Shown here: positions 39,035-52,617 of the stretch, piece after piece | Layout: each line of letters starts with the position of its first letter | Numbering within the stretch: position 1 is the first letter of the stretch | DNA from: Vespa crabro | Lineage: Eukaryota; Arthropoda; Insecta; Hymenoptera; Vespidae | NCBI RefSeq assembly: GCF_910589235.1 | Contig: NC_060956.1 | Coordinates: forward strand, 16,017,499-16,081,498 | DNA length: 64,000 nucleotides | Direction of reading: 5' to 3' | The notes under the pieces: generated by a model | What the model saw: only the letters and a program-made list of their open reading frames with translations | The model's database searches: none | What the model was told of the DNA's origin: nothing | Made by a program: the position numbers and the translations under genes

Positions 39035-39819
39035 AGCCAATCTAACGATTCGTACCACACACTAACCAGCACTTTATACTGCACTTTATGCAATGTTATT
39101 ACAAGTATGGCCGTCGCGTAATGCGATGTCTACGTGCTATGACCATAAAAGAGAAAACGCAGGAATCCTTCTCTCATACAAAATCACGATGTCGATGGTG
39201 AATACGTGACTCTCTGATAAAGTACGTTAAAGTGCAATTAACAGTGATCGAAGCTATCAGGTAGTCATATAGGACGCGTTAAAGTTTTCATGTTGAAGGA
39301 GAAACTTTTTGTTAATGTATTTCCTTCTGACTTCACTTGCAATGCATATTAGAATCGTGATAAGAATTAAAATTATATATTTGTTTTTTTATTTGAACGA
39401 TACATACATATGTACGTATCGTTCATATATTCGTAGAGAAATCGTGCATATATTTTCATTTTTAATAAATTGAAAGGCAACCTGTTCAAATAATTAAAAT
39501 TTTATTCTTTTATTCTTTATGAGAAAAGAAAAAATATTTAAAACATGAACGATCATTGTTTGATACAAAATAAAAGATCAATTTTTTTCTTTCGAATGTT
39601 TTGAAAAAAGAATAAAATAGACAATAATGCAATGACGATAACAAATCTCTGTAAACATGGAATAGTAAATCAAGAAGTAAAATATTTATCCGAACTCAAA
39701 TGTTTCTTCGTACGCCAGTATATTTAATTTTACGTAGACAGTTAAAGAGAGATATACTGTCTATCCAAAAGGTAGAGAATAAAATCTCGAAGAAATTTTC
39801 TCACAGATTCAACGGTAAC

Positions 39820-40091
39820 AATCTCCTCTGGCAGTATTATGCTCCTCGCCTAATTTAAAGCAGTAGAAAGGTGAAAGGTGAAACGTAGGGGGAAGGAAAC
39901 GTTGATAAACCAAGAAAATTCTTTTCTCGTGTCCAAAGAGAAGTGCGAATTAGTTGGCAATTAACCGTCGTCCTTACTTGACCTGAAGTACTTGCACTTG
40001 GCCTTCGCATCCTCGTGTGTGTGTGTGTATTATACTCAGAAAAAGATTAAGAGATTCGGTGACAAACGAAACTAATAAGAAACAGAGAGAA

Positions 40092-40122
<31 letters not shown>

Positions 40123-41350
40123 GAAAGAGAAGGATGCAAAAACATTTGACTCGACGAAATTTTAACTAACATAGAAATGTATATATCCGGTAATTTTCGG
40201 ATGCCAAATGCATTTTCAAGATCATAGTACGAGTGCCAATTACGAGAAGCCAATTAGGAATCGAATTATCGTTTAAAGTATTCGGCTTAGTTATCGGATT
40301 AAAGTAACAACGAACAAGACACCCATGAAATGAAAAAGATACATATACACACACAAACAGAGAGACATATATAGACGATATATAAAAGAAGAAGGAAAGT
40401 CGATTGCGGTAATATACGTCGAAAATAAAGATAAATTTTTATTAACGAAGAAGGAAGAAAGAAGAGATAAAGTTAGAATTGGATGAACCGGTAAGTTTTT
40501 CTTCATCTCACGTACGGTGTACCTACTATTTACTCGAACAGAGTTTAATCTTTCGGACGAGAGAGAAATCTCATTTATCGATTATTCTTCAATCCGTTCG
40601 CCTTCATTTACGAGCTCGTTACGTCGAAATTAATCATGAATTGCATAATTTCTCGATCGAAACATAATCTCGTGAATTACGTATAATACGTTTTCAATTA
40701 TATCGTATCGCTTTGAGATATAATCATACTAATATAAATGACTTGTTTTTGTTTGTTTTTCTGGAAACGATAAAATACAACATCAATGATGAAAAACGGT
40801 TACTTTCAATCAAAGTTTCGTCACTTCAAAAGATGATAAATATGTACCATAATATTATCGACGATAAGAAAACGTTGAAACGTCACTCTTTTATAACGAT
40901 CTAATTCATAAGAATAGATCGTGACAGGAGGTTCCATTAAAGCGAGCATCGATGAATTACGATAATGGACGAGCGAACCAGCAAGCTCAGATAAGATCTC
41001 GCGAGATCAATACTCTAAGTTTCAAGGCGCACGTTGCTTGGCCAATTTCCAAAATAGCTACACACATCCACTCGTTTCATTTCCTCTTTTTATATGATCG
41101 ACTCATTTTCTCTAATTCAGCCTTGGATGTCCTCGATGTGTACGCGCGATGCATACGGTTAGATTCATGTTAATATACTTTAGAAACTATCTGTGTATCT
41201 AAATTTACTAGATGTATGATTTCGAACTAAACATTTCGAGATCATAGGCTCTACTACTGCTTTGCCAGTCTAGTCTTTTCGTTTCAATCGCTTTCGCATA
41301 TAACTAGACCGTAGCAACAGGTTTGATTCCGCTACGTGCAAGCAAAATCG
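39820..41350. promoter_or_regulatory. Scattered GC-richer patches with a (GA)n tract
   Basis: GC-richer patches at about 39820-40020 and 40930-41350 flank a (GA)n tract (about 40083-40133). ORFs here are short and without recognised domains. The patches could be regulatory elements; nothing in sequence proves it. Confidence 0.25.
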
Positions 41351-41664
41351 ATAATCACCGAACGAAACCGATTTATATGTATAGATATCAGGATAAATTT
41401 TGAGACAAAATGAGATAAAGCTAATCTTTTAATCCTTTAGGAATACGTAGGTATAAAGATTCCATTTTTTTTTTCCCTTTGATATTCTCTTTTAGAACGA
41501 GAATTTCAAGCTGCGGAATGTATTTCCAATATTCATTTTATATTTATCACGTTAATGAACAAAGTAATTTTATATAAATTAATACATTTATCTCCAATAG
41601 ATATTATAAATTTTTTTAAATAAAAGATACAAGAGAAATTATACTTATTATTAGCAAGTATACT

Positions 41665-41718
41665 TTTAATCTTTCCAATATCATAAAAGATATCTTTTAT
41701 GATATTGGAAAAATTAAA
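41665..41718. repeat. 54-bp near-perfect palindrome
   Basis: Two 27-nt arms with no spacer, centred between 41691 and 41692 on AAAAGATATCTTTT. The arms match at 26 of 27 positions (C versus T near the outer end). Transcribed, it would fold into a loopless hairpin; as DNA it could form a cruciform. Confidence 0.9.
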
Positions 41719-42099
41719 TATGAAAACGTTTTACATAAAAACTTACAAAGTTAAATGCCGGTTATTGGTTTTAGTTTATCACTAAAACTACAGATCTATT
41801 TTTACCGTATCAATATGACGAATACTTGGAAAAAATAGTTCATCCGTTTAATTCATTTTATTCGTTATAAAAATGAATAAAGAAACACAACTTTTGGTTA
41901 ATATATTTTTAATGATTATGATTTTAATAATTATAAAACACAAAATTTTTAATACGTCTCTTTGATAGGTTTGGTAGTCTAATGTTAATAATTTACGTAA
42001 TAAGCGCATAATGTTAAACGGTAATATGTAATTCTATCTTCAAAACAAAACTTTTGTATTCGTTGTTTACTACAAGAGAATCATTTATGACGCGGAAAT

Positions 42100-42480
42100 A
42101 GTCAAATTTCTCCTAACCTAAACATTTACATAGGCCGAATAGATGCGTCACAAAATTGTACGAGTTCGTATTTGAAGTGCGTCGTAAAAATAAGAGACTC
42201 GGTTGAAGTGTACTAATGATGCATCCATAACTAGCTTGCTAGGCTAGGTACCTGATGACACTATCTATAGAACCGTGCCACTATTAATACGGTCTATTAT
42301 TAATAGAGCTCGGTCTTGGGACGGTTGTGATTCCTCGATGCAATTTGCATCGTCCCTTTGCTTGTCAAAAGGCGAGAGAGCCACGTCACATTTCCCACGC
42401 AGGTCAAATACGCGATAATAAGGGTAATAAAATAGAATCTTCTGGCTATTCGACTTGGCATACCACATGCCAAAAGTCTT
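42100..42480. promoter_or_regulatory. GC-richer island with a POU octamer
   Basis: A GC-richer block containing the octamer ATTTGCAT at 42343-42350 within CGATGCAATTTGCATCG, a short palindrome-like setting. ORFs on both strands (42265-42468 minus, 42327-42542 plus) have no recognisable domain. Confidence 0.3.
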
Positions 42481-43139
42481 TTGTCGAACTACTTAGTGAT
42501 CTTATCGTTTATAACATAAGAAAAATTACAAAGGATTCTTGAATCCATTTAAATGAATTAATTTAATAAATATTAAATGTATAAGATAATTTTATTGATT
42601 CTCATTTTTCAAATTAAAAAATTAAGAAAAGAAACAATACTACATAAGTGTGCGCACGTGCGGACGCGTGTATACACATATGTATATTTACAATAAAGCA
42701 CAAGAATAAGTTCGTAATGTCGTAAAGTAAGTCGTACGAAAGAATTCTATAAGTAAAGAAAGTGCATCCACGTGGATGCACCCGAAGCGTTCCAGGACGT
42801 AACTTATCATTAGAAAGTTTTTTTATTTTTCTTTTGTAATCCAAACGAACACGTTTCAAATAACGAGGGAATGGAAGAGAGAAATTTCATTCATTTTTAA
42901 CGATGGAGTAAGCGTAAGAATTAGTGAACAAGAAAAGCTTTTCGAGAACGTTTAATGAATTTTCTCTAAATTAATCTTTATTATCTTTCTTTTTTTTTTT
43001 TAATATAACAGATATTTTTAAAAGTATTTACATAAAAATTATCTTGTTTAATTCGATAAATTACTATTTATAGTTATTTTAACGATAGTAACTTAATACA
43101 ATCTTTCATGGTTTATCAATATTTATATTTACTGAAATC

Positions 43140-43330
43140 CGTTTATAACAAGACGTTAAAGTTGTACACAGAGCGCGACCGATTAACGAAGTAGATATAC
43201 TAACCTTGTTAAGTGTACTATTGGCGGTCTATCATAAGGTTTCTAACAAGGTCGCAAACGAGCCAGACTTTGGTGTGTCGTTACAGCTTGGCTCCTAGTC
43301 AACTCGAGCGTTCGTTTAACGATACATAAT
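43140..43330. promoter_or_regulatory. GC-richer island, unknown role
   Basis: An isolated GC-richer block in AT-rich DNA with no ORF of note. The motif CTAACAAGGT / CTAACCTTGT occurs in both orientations (about 43201 and 43242). Confidence 0.2.
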
Positions 43331-45235
43331 GTTATTTAAGTGCCCTAAACTTCTTCGAAGTAAAACAATAATTAAAATATTAATCGAACGTAATATTTCT
43401 TTTTCATTAAACATAATTATATTTAATCTTTAATAAAAATTATCGAACTTGTTGAAATTGTTTAATATTGAAAGAAAATTTGTACGTTTCCTAGTTAAAA
43501 AAAAAAAAATGCGTAAAATACGTCTTGAAATATTATTGACATTTCAAGAACTTATCTACGAACAGTTGTGATAATAAAGAAGTTGATCGATGAATTCGCT
43601 GCACTTTTGCAAACAGATTTTCATCATCGATCATTTCGTTGATATCGCAAGTCGCTTATGCGTCCTATAGAAATATAGTTATTAATCAAAGCATAGATAT
43701 ACAGTGACTATCCATTTTCACGTTAGTTTCTGACCTTCGACTTTACAAGAAATATATCATCAAAGAATCGTATCAATCTGAATAATTGATTGTGACAAAC
43801 TCGTTAAAGTTTAAATTTATAATATATATTTTTTTATTATTTAATATATAAATTAAAATTATATATATATATATACATATAAATTATATATTACTAAATA
43901 TAACAAATAATAATATAATTATACTATATATTATTGAATTAAAAATATTATATATTTAATTAGATATTTTACTAACGCTAAAATTTATTGAATTAAGGTT
44001 TTTATAATGTATAAACTGTTACATATAAAACTTATAGTAACCAATTCGCGTCTGGTGCATGGCCGAGACACGGAATGGCTACGACACATATAAATGGACC
44101 TTTAAATGACTCAATATATTTAGACGCTTAAAAAAAGATATATACAGAGTTAGATAAAAAAAAATAATTGAGAGAAAATTCAACTAACGTTTCCTGCAAA
44201 AGCTTTTTTTGCTAATTAATTTTTAAATTTATTTATTATATTTTATTCGCAACCAACCATGTTCGATCCACGTGAGAAGAGACAGCTGTTAGACTATCGT
44301 TTTTGTTGGACGTACCCTTTGTCGACCGTTCCAAACTGTTAAGGATTCGGACAAAATATACCTCGATAAATTTTATCTTGATCTTTCGGACACCGACCAT
44401 TGAACGATAATCGTTCCGTAGTATTTCGTCGTTCATGCATTAATTTCGCTAAAAGATTTAATATCGAAAAATAGAATTTCATATGGGTAACTCTAGTGCG
44501 ATGAATATTATCACTCAATTCTCATTAATTTACTTATCAAACGTATATATAATAACTCTACTTTCTTTCCATTTCTTTTTATAAATCATGTTTTTTATTT
44601 GTTAAATTCAATAATCTTTTCGATATTTAATTACATTCATTCTAATAGATTTTTAATATAACTGTGATCAATTAGATATATTTTATTTAATTTAATTTTA
44701 TTTCTATTCTTAAATTTCTCTTTTTATTGTTTTCTTTTTCTTTTATCTTTCGTAACTTTAATGCTTTAATTCAATTTTTCTCTTTTTCTCTTTCTCTTCT
44801 TTATTTCAATTAAATGTGAATAAAAACACTGATATATTTCATTTGGATTTTAGTATATTATTATGATAGAAAATTTAAGATCAACAGAGAAAGAGATAGA
44901 AAGTGAGAATCTTAAACAATGTCGGAATACTATAATACTTTTGTATCGAACTGTCTCCATAATGCAAGGACGTCGCGCGTGTCCGTCGAGTACAGATATT
45001 AATGAGGAATAATTAATTCTGTCTTAGATAGAACTTTCCTCTCGAGACCTCTGAATTCTGTAGAAGGACGCAGAGATTGGCTGGTTTAATGTTCTTCGTG
45101 TATATTAATATAAACGAATACAAAATTGAGGGATCATGAATCAGAACGAAAAAGTATTGTCGATTAATATTTGTCTAATCTTATTTTCTAATTTATTTAA
45201 TTATTTATTTTTACAAATCTTAGAAAATGTTTGTT

Positions 45236-45237
<2 letters not shown>

Positions 45238-45278
<41 letters not shown>
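45238..45278. repeat. Poly-T tract
   Basis: About 41 consecutive T. No adjacent retroposed gene or target duplication is apparent. Confidence 0.9.
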
Positions 45279-45282
<4 letters not shown>

Positions 45283-45536
45283 GACATGTATCCATCTCCC
45301 TTTTCTTTTTGTTGTATCTATTATCACTATAAAGACAACATATTATTAAGCTCCTTCTTTTTCTCACGCCAAGTTCTTTTTTTCGATTTGGGTGCTGGCC
45401 TTCGTTATCGTAAATCTCTCGATTTATCTTCGCTGACAGAAACGGTTCTAAGGGGATAAAAAAAGAGGGCCATGGTGTACAGAATATTTTTTTCTCTTAG
45501 AAAAAAGCAACGTAATAGCTCCCGTGAGAAAAAGAA

Positions 45537-45569
<33 letters not shown>

Positions 45570-45922
45570 AAAAAGAGGGTAGATAAGAAACGAGTCAACC
45601 CTCAAAGATATTGCCAAAAAATTTTTTCTTAAATTCAGCATGTTACGTTCTGGTCAATGAAGGCTATCAATTTCAAGATAGAAAGGAGACGATGTAGTAA
45701 TGTTAAAAATTGACCCAGATATGTAGCGTTAATGTACGAGAAACTATAAATGCGAATAAAGAGAATAATTCGTTGACGATAACAATGTCATCGTTTATCA
45801 TAATTCGCACATTACGTTGTTACGTCATTTTTCATAGGAGCATTATACTAATCTTTTCGAATTGCCATAATCATTTGTTAAATTATACATTTTCTTATAA
45901 TCGAATTTAAATCGATTTCGTT

Positions 45923-45923
<1 letters not shown>

Positions 45924-45974
<51 letters not shown>
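45924..45974. repeat. (TA)n microsatellite
   Basis: A TA tract of about 50 bp, interrupted once by TG. Confidence 0.95.
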
Positions 45975-45977
<3 letters not shown>

Positions 45978-46789
45978 CAATTTTAAATAGAAGATAACGA
46001 GATTAAAACGTAAATGATCTTGAAAGCTCATAAAATTGTCCTTTAAAGGAACGTTCCAAGTATCGAGTTAAGTTTATGTTCTTTTCCGTGATGGAATCAA
46101 ACGAAACGCGATATACTGTGAATGTGTGACAAAATCGAGCCGTGAAAATTGTGGCTATCATGAATGAAAAATGGTTGAAGAGAATTCATACTAAATCGTT
46201 TTATGCAGTTTTTATGAGAAGTCTTCCAAGAAACAAATATTCAGCCGAGACAATTGGCTTGCATCCAATTATAACGTTCGTTCGACTAACTTCTTCTTAT
46301 TCTTATTATTCTACCTTTATCTCACTTGCATAAGTAAATAGATAATAATTCAGGCATTCATTGAAATAAAAATAAGAAAAAAGAATGAAAAAAATAAATA
46401 AACAAACAAACAAACAAAAGCATAATATTTGTGCGATATCGAACTGTTATTCTTTGTGCAAAGTGCGCGTGCACTGAGATTAAAAAAACGATGATTATTT
46501 TATTGATCGGATCGATAAATAATGTCGATATTTTTTATAAAAAAATATTGAATTCAATGTTATTCATTTAAACATTAAATACTATAAAATCAATATTAAT
46601 TGCCGAGCCAACCAAATAAATTTATTTCATTATACTTTGATAGGATATGAATATATCGCATAACAATGACTCACACAGTAAAACTAACAATAAATTCATT
46701 ATCGAAAATATTTCCAATCATCAAATACGAAAAATACCTATATAAAAACAAAGTTCACAGAAACGATTCAAATTAATATCGTCGAATTT

Positions 46790-47053
46790 GAACGTGTCCC
46801 AACTAATAACAAAATATTCACGATCACAAGAGAGTTCGTTCGTTCACACGGAAATTTTCGAACAATGGAGGGAACACAAGCACTAGCTCATGGCGTTATA
46901 CGTTCGCATCTAACTCGAAAATTTATTCCGATTTAAATTTTGTCATCCGCATGGCAAATCTACGGGGAAAAAGTAGGACGATGATTCAAACGAGTTCTCC
47001 TGGATTACGGAGTAAAAAAGTGGATCGGATGATTGCTACCCGTCGAGAAAGAG

Positions 47054-47106
<53 letters not shown>
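46790..47106. promoter_or_regulatory. GC-richer island bordered by (GA)n
   Basis: A GC-richer block (46790-47040) ends at a GA microsatellite (47059-47106). The arrangement repeats that of the islands in the first 18 kb. No ORF is recognisable. Confidence 0.3.
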
Positions 47107-47111
<5 letters not shown>

Positions 47112-47639
47112 TTGAAGTAGATTTTCTTTGAATCGTACTCTTTATTACAATATTTTTTATTTATTTTGAAGTGGGCGTCAATTTTCGAAAAAAGATACTT
47201 CGTTCAATATTTTTCGTTTTGTTTTGCTTCAACTCAATATGACTCTATATAACTTTGAAGTTATACAATCATAAGTATATTTTACTTTTTTTATTACAAA
47301 ACTATTTACTTATTAATTCATATTCAAAAATTAATAAATTCAATATATGAATGTTCGAAAACATATTCTTATAAGTTTCATATTATATTCAGTAAGAAAA
47401 AGAATTAACAATATGAAAAACTTTTTTCTTATTATTATTCTATGATACGTAGAATTGATACTTTTATATCGGACCAAATCCATTATCTATTAACTCGCTT
47501 TATTTATATCGTAAAACGTATTATATTGTCATTAACACATAATAATATTCTTTTTGAACGTTATATAAGAATGAAAAAAATAGTTTATTATTACCAAGAT
47601 TAGAATCAAAAGTGCTTCCTCTTGTTGTCTCTTTCGCTT

Positions 47640-47960
47640 TTCTTTTTTTCTTCTTCAACGACCGAATTCACGTGTTCTAACACGATTCTCTTCCTAACCG
47701 GCTACTACACGAGGCTTGCTTCTGACAACCGGCTCATGATATATAAAGATATTTATATGCTGAAAGCAGTTTACCGACGGCAGCCGGGATAGTGGATAGA
47801 AAAAGAAAAAATAAGAAAAAAGAAAAAAGGTCGGCTTTTGGCCGGAACAAAAGCAGTTGAATGAAATACCGTGAGTGTTAACGACAGACTAAAGCTAACG
47901 CTGAAGTTTTATAGAGTTACGTCACTAATGAATGATGTGCCGACTCGTAATCCAATTTGC
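47640..47960. promoter_or_regulatory. GC-richer island with CRE-like and TATA-like motifs
   Basis: This contains TATATAAAG near 47739, a GGCTTTTGGCCGG segment near 47833 and a CRE-like TTACGTCA near 47918. No coding exon is apparent. It could be a promoter or enhancer. Confidence 0.3.
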
Positions 47961-49779
47961 TTGTTGATTTATATACCAGACAATTAATGGGGCGGAATAT
48001 TTCTCTGAATCTATCATCGATTGCATGTACTAGTGTGTGCTATTACGTAGATGATTTTTTATTCTTGATATAAAGCGTATTTTTATTTTTATTTTTTTTT
48101 ATTTTTATTTTTTGTTTTATTCTTTTATTTTTTTTTTTAATAAATAACAAGACATATCGTAAATTTAGAAGATCATTATTTTCAATGTCTTTTGGTTCAA
48201 AGGACTTTCGGAATCTTTAAAAAGTTGTTTTAAATATGAAGAAAAGGGTAATCTCTATTGAAAGATTTATTTGACCGATTTCGTCACTATGATTTTGTTA
48301 AAAATACATATCAACAGAAAGCACATATTTTTTTAATGGATAAAGAGACAAACGTTATAAAGATAACATGACGAAAGCATTTCTGTGTTCGAAAACATTC
48401 TCAAAGAATGAAACCGGTAGAAAAAAAAGGAGAATATCCAACGTAAAAAGTAAAGAAAAAAGAAAAGGATATCTTATTCATTTACATACGCAAATTCACG
48501 ATGACCAATAATATAAAAACTCGCATATTTAAAATATTAACGAATTTTTGATACCCCCTTTTTCAATTGTCCTCTAAAATATCACATATGATGATTATTA
48601 GATATTATTTAACATTAACTAATTAATTATTAACAACAAATATTAATTTGAATTTTAAATATTATTTAAATTATGCGTGAAATTAATCCAATGAATGTAA
48701 AGGTTGACAATTGTTCATTTATATACAAGATAATTGGAAGCTTGAGATTCAACTGCAATCAATCAGTATGCTCTGTTGCTCATCATTAGCTATTGATAAC
48801 GATTATGAATGATTCATCGAAAGATCATGATTTCGTGGTTCATTTATTTTCCGTCGAACACGTTCAAAATTCATTTTAAAAGTTCTGTTATTATCGCTAT
48901 ATTTTATAGTCGAATATTACGTGTATCTCTAATCTCTAATATCTTTTTCTACATACATATTATGTACTCCTTGCATACTACATTTAATCCATATCGGCTT
49001 CGAATACTTGCAAACGTATGTCGATCTTGAAAGTCTTCAAATTACAAACCAATTTCTATAATCTTTTTACGCTACCTATTTATTTTGTAACATAAAAAGA
49101 AAGAGAAAGAGAAAGAGAAAGAGAACGATTTGTTTCACATGAAAATAGTAAATCTTTTTTCTTAAATTCGACTGCTTAAATAAACGGTAAATTTAAATAA
49201 ATTTTAATTAAAATGATATATATCTTTAATAACGTATAAAGAAAGTATTACAAAGAGAAGTAAGAGAGGGTCAAGTGTGTGTATGTGTGTGTGTGTGTGT
49301 AAGTCTGAATTTCATATATAATAGCTTATATACAAAGATATTCTGGTTCCTCGCGAAAGAAAACGAGATATTGCACGTACGTTTTCATAAAGAACGTGTT
49401 AACCGCATTTTATTCTAAGACAAATAGCTACATTTTGTCGCTAATTCGACAGATTGCCTTTAGGGAAAAAAAAAGGAGATAAGATTAATATATGGTAATT
49501 TATTAATAAAAAAATCGCGTATAACGAGATTATTTAATTATCAAAAACTTAATGGATATAATTGTCCCAATCAGACGAGCAATTAAATGTATTTCCATAT
49601 TTAGAAAACGCTATAATAATAAATTTTATGATAACTAAAAATTTATTATCAGCAATACACATTCGTTAAGATAATTATTGTTGATTTGGTTAATTTCAAT
49701 AATTACAATAATCGTAAACGATCATTAACGTTGAATTGTTATTTAAAACGAATTTACATTTTTGGAAAATACAAAAACG

Positions 49780-50100
49780 TTCCTTTACAGAGACTCGTTC
49801 GACCGAATTCGATCGATCTAAAGTAAGCAAACGAATTCGAGCCGAATTAGGAAACGCAAGAGAAGAGAAAAGTATGTGAATTTATAATCGGCTCGAGGTA
49901 AAATTAGAAACAAAGCGGTATCTTTTTCGTTAGAATACCATACCAACGTATATATCTGTGTTGTCTTGGTGTTGATCTCGTTACGTGCCATTGCCTCTTT
50001 TCTAATAGTATTTTCGTAAGAGTCGAATCAGCTATTCTAAGGGTTAATTTTCGTGAAAGACTATAGTTAACGATTTCAATTAACGAACGTGAGCACGAAT
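49780..50100. promoter_or_regulatory. GC-richer island, unknown role
   Basis: A GC-richer block rich in CGAATTCGA/GATCGATC-type short palindromes (near 49800-49850), with no ORF. It lies shortly left of the transposon-rich stretch. Confidence 0.2.
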
Positions 50101-50669
50101 TGTAAATTAAAATAGTACGATCGAGTAAACGTTTTACAATTTAATTATATACATATAGTAATTTATTTTTATTATCATTGTTATCGAAGAAATAAAAGCG
50201 GTATATAAAATAATAAATAATATAATGAAATAATAATATAATATAATAAATGGCATATAAAATAGAAATGGTATATAAAATAAAAAAGTTTTAAGCGTAT
50301 ATATAAAATAACCGATAAACTTTATAACAATGTAAAATAAGAGAAAAAAATATACAGATCAATCAGATTGTAATCTGAAGAATCACGATAGGATACGCTT
50401 TACTCGTGTATCAGTTGATTGCTTCGTTTCTTTTGAAAGAAAAACTCCCATCTTGCGACTTCTACAAAGTATATATCTCTGACAATTGAACATATCATTT
50501 TTCACTAAAAGAAATACTACACTCATAGACTCATCTTAATGGGTTATATACATCTAAAAGGTTCAAAAAAAATCATTTTATGATTTTTCTTTCTGCATGT
50601 AACTTATCTCGTTAATAAAAAGTCATTAAATATATGTGGTATTTTAGAGTATATTTTCCAAGAAAAATA

Positions 50670-51939
50670 TTAGGTTGGTGCGAATGAAATGTCGGATTCT
50701 TAAGTGAATATATTAAACTGCATATCTTTTTCCAAAAGCTGTTTATTTAATCAAAATATGCTCCATTTACTTCAATACACTTTTCCCAACGAGATTTTAA
50801 TGCATTGAAGAAATTCTGATCTTTAGAATCAATGAACTCTGATATGGCATTTTTCAGACTGTCTTCATTTTCGTACTGTTTAGCCCGTAAAAACAGTTCT
50901 AAATGTTTAAATAAATGAAAGTCGGTTGGCGAAAGATCCGGTGAATAAGGTGGGTGCTGCAAAATTTCATATTTTAATCCATTTAATTTCGCAATTGTTT
51001 TGTACGATGTATGCGGCCGAGCGTTGTGGAGAAGTATTGGGCCATGCCGATTAACAAGTGATGGGCGTATAATTTTTAATTTTTCATGCATTTCTTCAAT
51101 GTACTGGCAATACTTTTCGGCTGTAATTGTCATTCCAGTTCGAAAGAATGAGTCGTGTATTACTCCAGTCACATTCCACCAAACTGTGATTAAAATTTTC
51201 CATGGATGAAGTGACGGCCGTGCAGTATGAGCACAAGCCTCATCCCTATCAAGCCACCGAGCACACCTTTTCCTATTGTCGTAAAGAACCCATTTTTCAT
51301 CACAAGTAATGATCCGATCGAAAAATGGATCTTGATTAAATCGGGTTAGCAATGATGAGCATACGTTCAAGCGATCCAGCTTATTTCGCTCGGTTAGTTC
51401 GTGCGGTATCCACTTATCCATTTTTTTCACCTTGCCAATTTCAGAAAGATGTCGCAATATTGTTGTATGGTCAACTTCCATTCTGGCAGCAAGTTCTCTT
51501 GAAAAAACAGTTGGATTTGTTTTCACCAATGCTTTCAGAGCATCATTTTTCACAGACATTTCGGGTCTTCCACGCGGTTCATTTTGCAGGGAAAAATCAC
51601 CAGACCGAAATTTTTCAAACCAACCCTGCACTTTTCGATCGTTCACAGTATTCTCCCCAAACGCCTGGTTTATATTGCGTGCAGCTTTTGCAGCATTATT
51701 ACCAAGTTTATACTCATATAAGAAAATTACACGAATATCGGTTGAATACATATCGGTGCAAAATTCAAAGCAAATAACAAAAGGGAACAGTTTTGAGAAA
51801 ATCTTCTTTGCTAAAATGTGACTCTGGCAATGGAAAGTACGACTATAAACCAGGTTATGTCAAAAACAAAAGGATAACAAAACCAAGGAAACAAACGTTC
51901 ATTTAAAGAAAATCCGACATTTCATACGCACCAACCTAA
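50670..51939 (-). mobile_element. Mariner transposon, cecropia-like, 1270 bp
   Basis: A structurally complete mariner copy. Terminal inverted repeats start TTAGGTTGGTGCG at both ends and agree at 28 of 29 positions. A TA target duplication is present on each side (50668-50669 and 51940-51941). Transposase is read on the minus strand, with 188 bp of 5' and 77 bp of 3' noncoding sequence. The TIR start and protein resemble the cecropia/Hsmar1 group. The good TIR match and uninterrupted ORF suggest recent insertion, but the transposase lacks a catalytic residue. Confidence 0.95.
50747..51751 (-). pseudogene. Mariner transposase, full-length ORF lacking 2nd catalytic Asp
   Basis: A 334-residue uninterrupted ORF. 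N-terminal helix-turn-helix DNA-binding region (residues about 1-110), then KWIPHEL (113-119), the first catalytic Asp in TCDEKW (Asp151), and YSPDL followed by Asp277 (SPTDFHLFKHL), the third Asp of the DD34D triad. The second Asp is normally in a HDNARPH-type motif; here the motif is HNARPH (His242-Asn243), exactly one codon short (51023-51028). The Asn243-to-Asp277 spacing agrees with a lost Asp directly before Asn243. The protein could still bind TIRs but should not cut DNA. It is marked pseudogene on catalytic grounds, not because of stops or frameshifts. Confidence 0.85.
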
Positions 51940-52574
51940 TATTAAAACAATCTTCTTGGAGTTATCGATGTTAAATCAAGCAAAGTCGTTTTTAGGGTAT
52001 TATCAAAAAGAAAAAAAGAACAAAAAAATAAAAAGCCCTTAAAGTATATTTAAAAATTTTCAACTTGAAGAAGCCGATTTTTAATATTTTCATTTAATAA
52101 AGAAATATAGATGATTGAATTTACCATGCAATTTCCAATAAAAAGTTTCAGTAATTTTTTTTACTGATTAAAAAGGAACTATGGCTCTTAAAAAAGTTTG
52201 TATGACAATAAAAACTAAATAATGATATGAGAAATAATCGTATCAAATTTCATTCAAATTGATTCAAATAAGTTTTTAAAATATCATTGGCACCGATTTG
52301 AAAAACATAGTTTTGAGAGAACAGTGTTTAAAGTTTAAAGTGCATGTAATGTTGAACTCAGTAGAGTTAACTTCAAACGGTTGTAACTTTATCAATTTTT
52401 TGAATTTTCTGATGAAATTTTCAGAAAATATTCTTAAAGGATAATACTAATATATATGTATCGAATAAAAATATTTTTGGAAAGTATTTTGTGAATTTTC
52501 TAGGTATATGTAAATCCTTAAAAGACAATTTAAAGTACAAAGTGTCTATGGAAAAACTAGTACATTATTTGAAG

Positions 52575-52617
52575 CAGCGTTTCTCAATCTATCGGCCGCG
52601 GTTTAATATTGGACCAC
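52575..52617. mobile_element. hAT-like transposon terminus remnant
   Basis: CAGCGTTTCTCAATCT followed by ATCGGCCGCGG and TTGGACCACG resembles the conserved end of many hAT-type elements (CAGxGxTTCTCAA). No matching inverted end was found nearby, so it looks truncated. Confidence 0.4.

Larger units (their letters stand above)
50500..52560. repeat. Possible older repeat hosting the mariner copy
   Basis: DNA on both sides of the mariner (about 50500-50667 and 51942-52560) has the look of a decayed interspersed repeat: long AT-rich noncoding sequence with a different texture from its surroundings, for example AAACGGTTGTAACTTTATC near 52375. No terminal repeats were found. This is a judgement from texture only. 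Confidence 0.3.

Noticed and set aside
41260..41350. Possible tRNA (GGTTTGATTCCG-like box)
   Set aside because: No A-box at the right distance and no cloverleaf pairing. No tRNA, rRNA, snRNA or well-known insect microRNA was recognised anywhere in the window.
51352..51821. Plus-strand ORFs of 129-141 codons inside the mariner
   Set aside because: They are antisense shadows of the transposase ORF.
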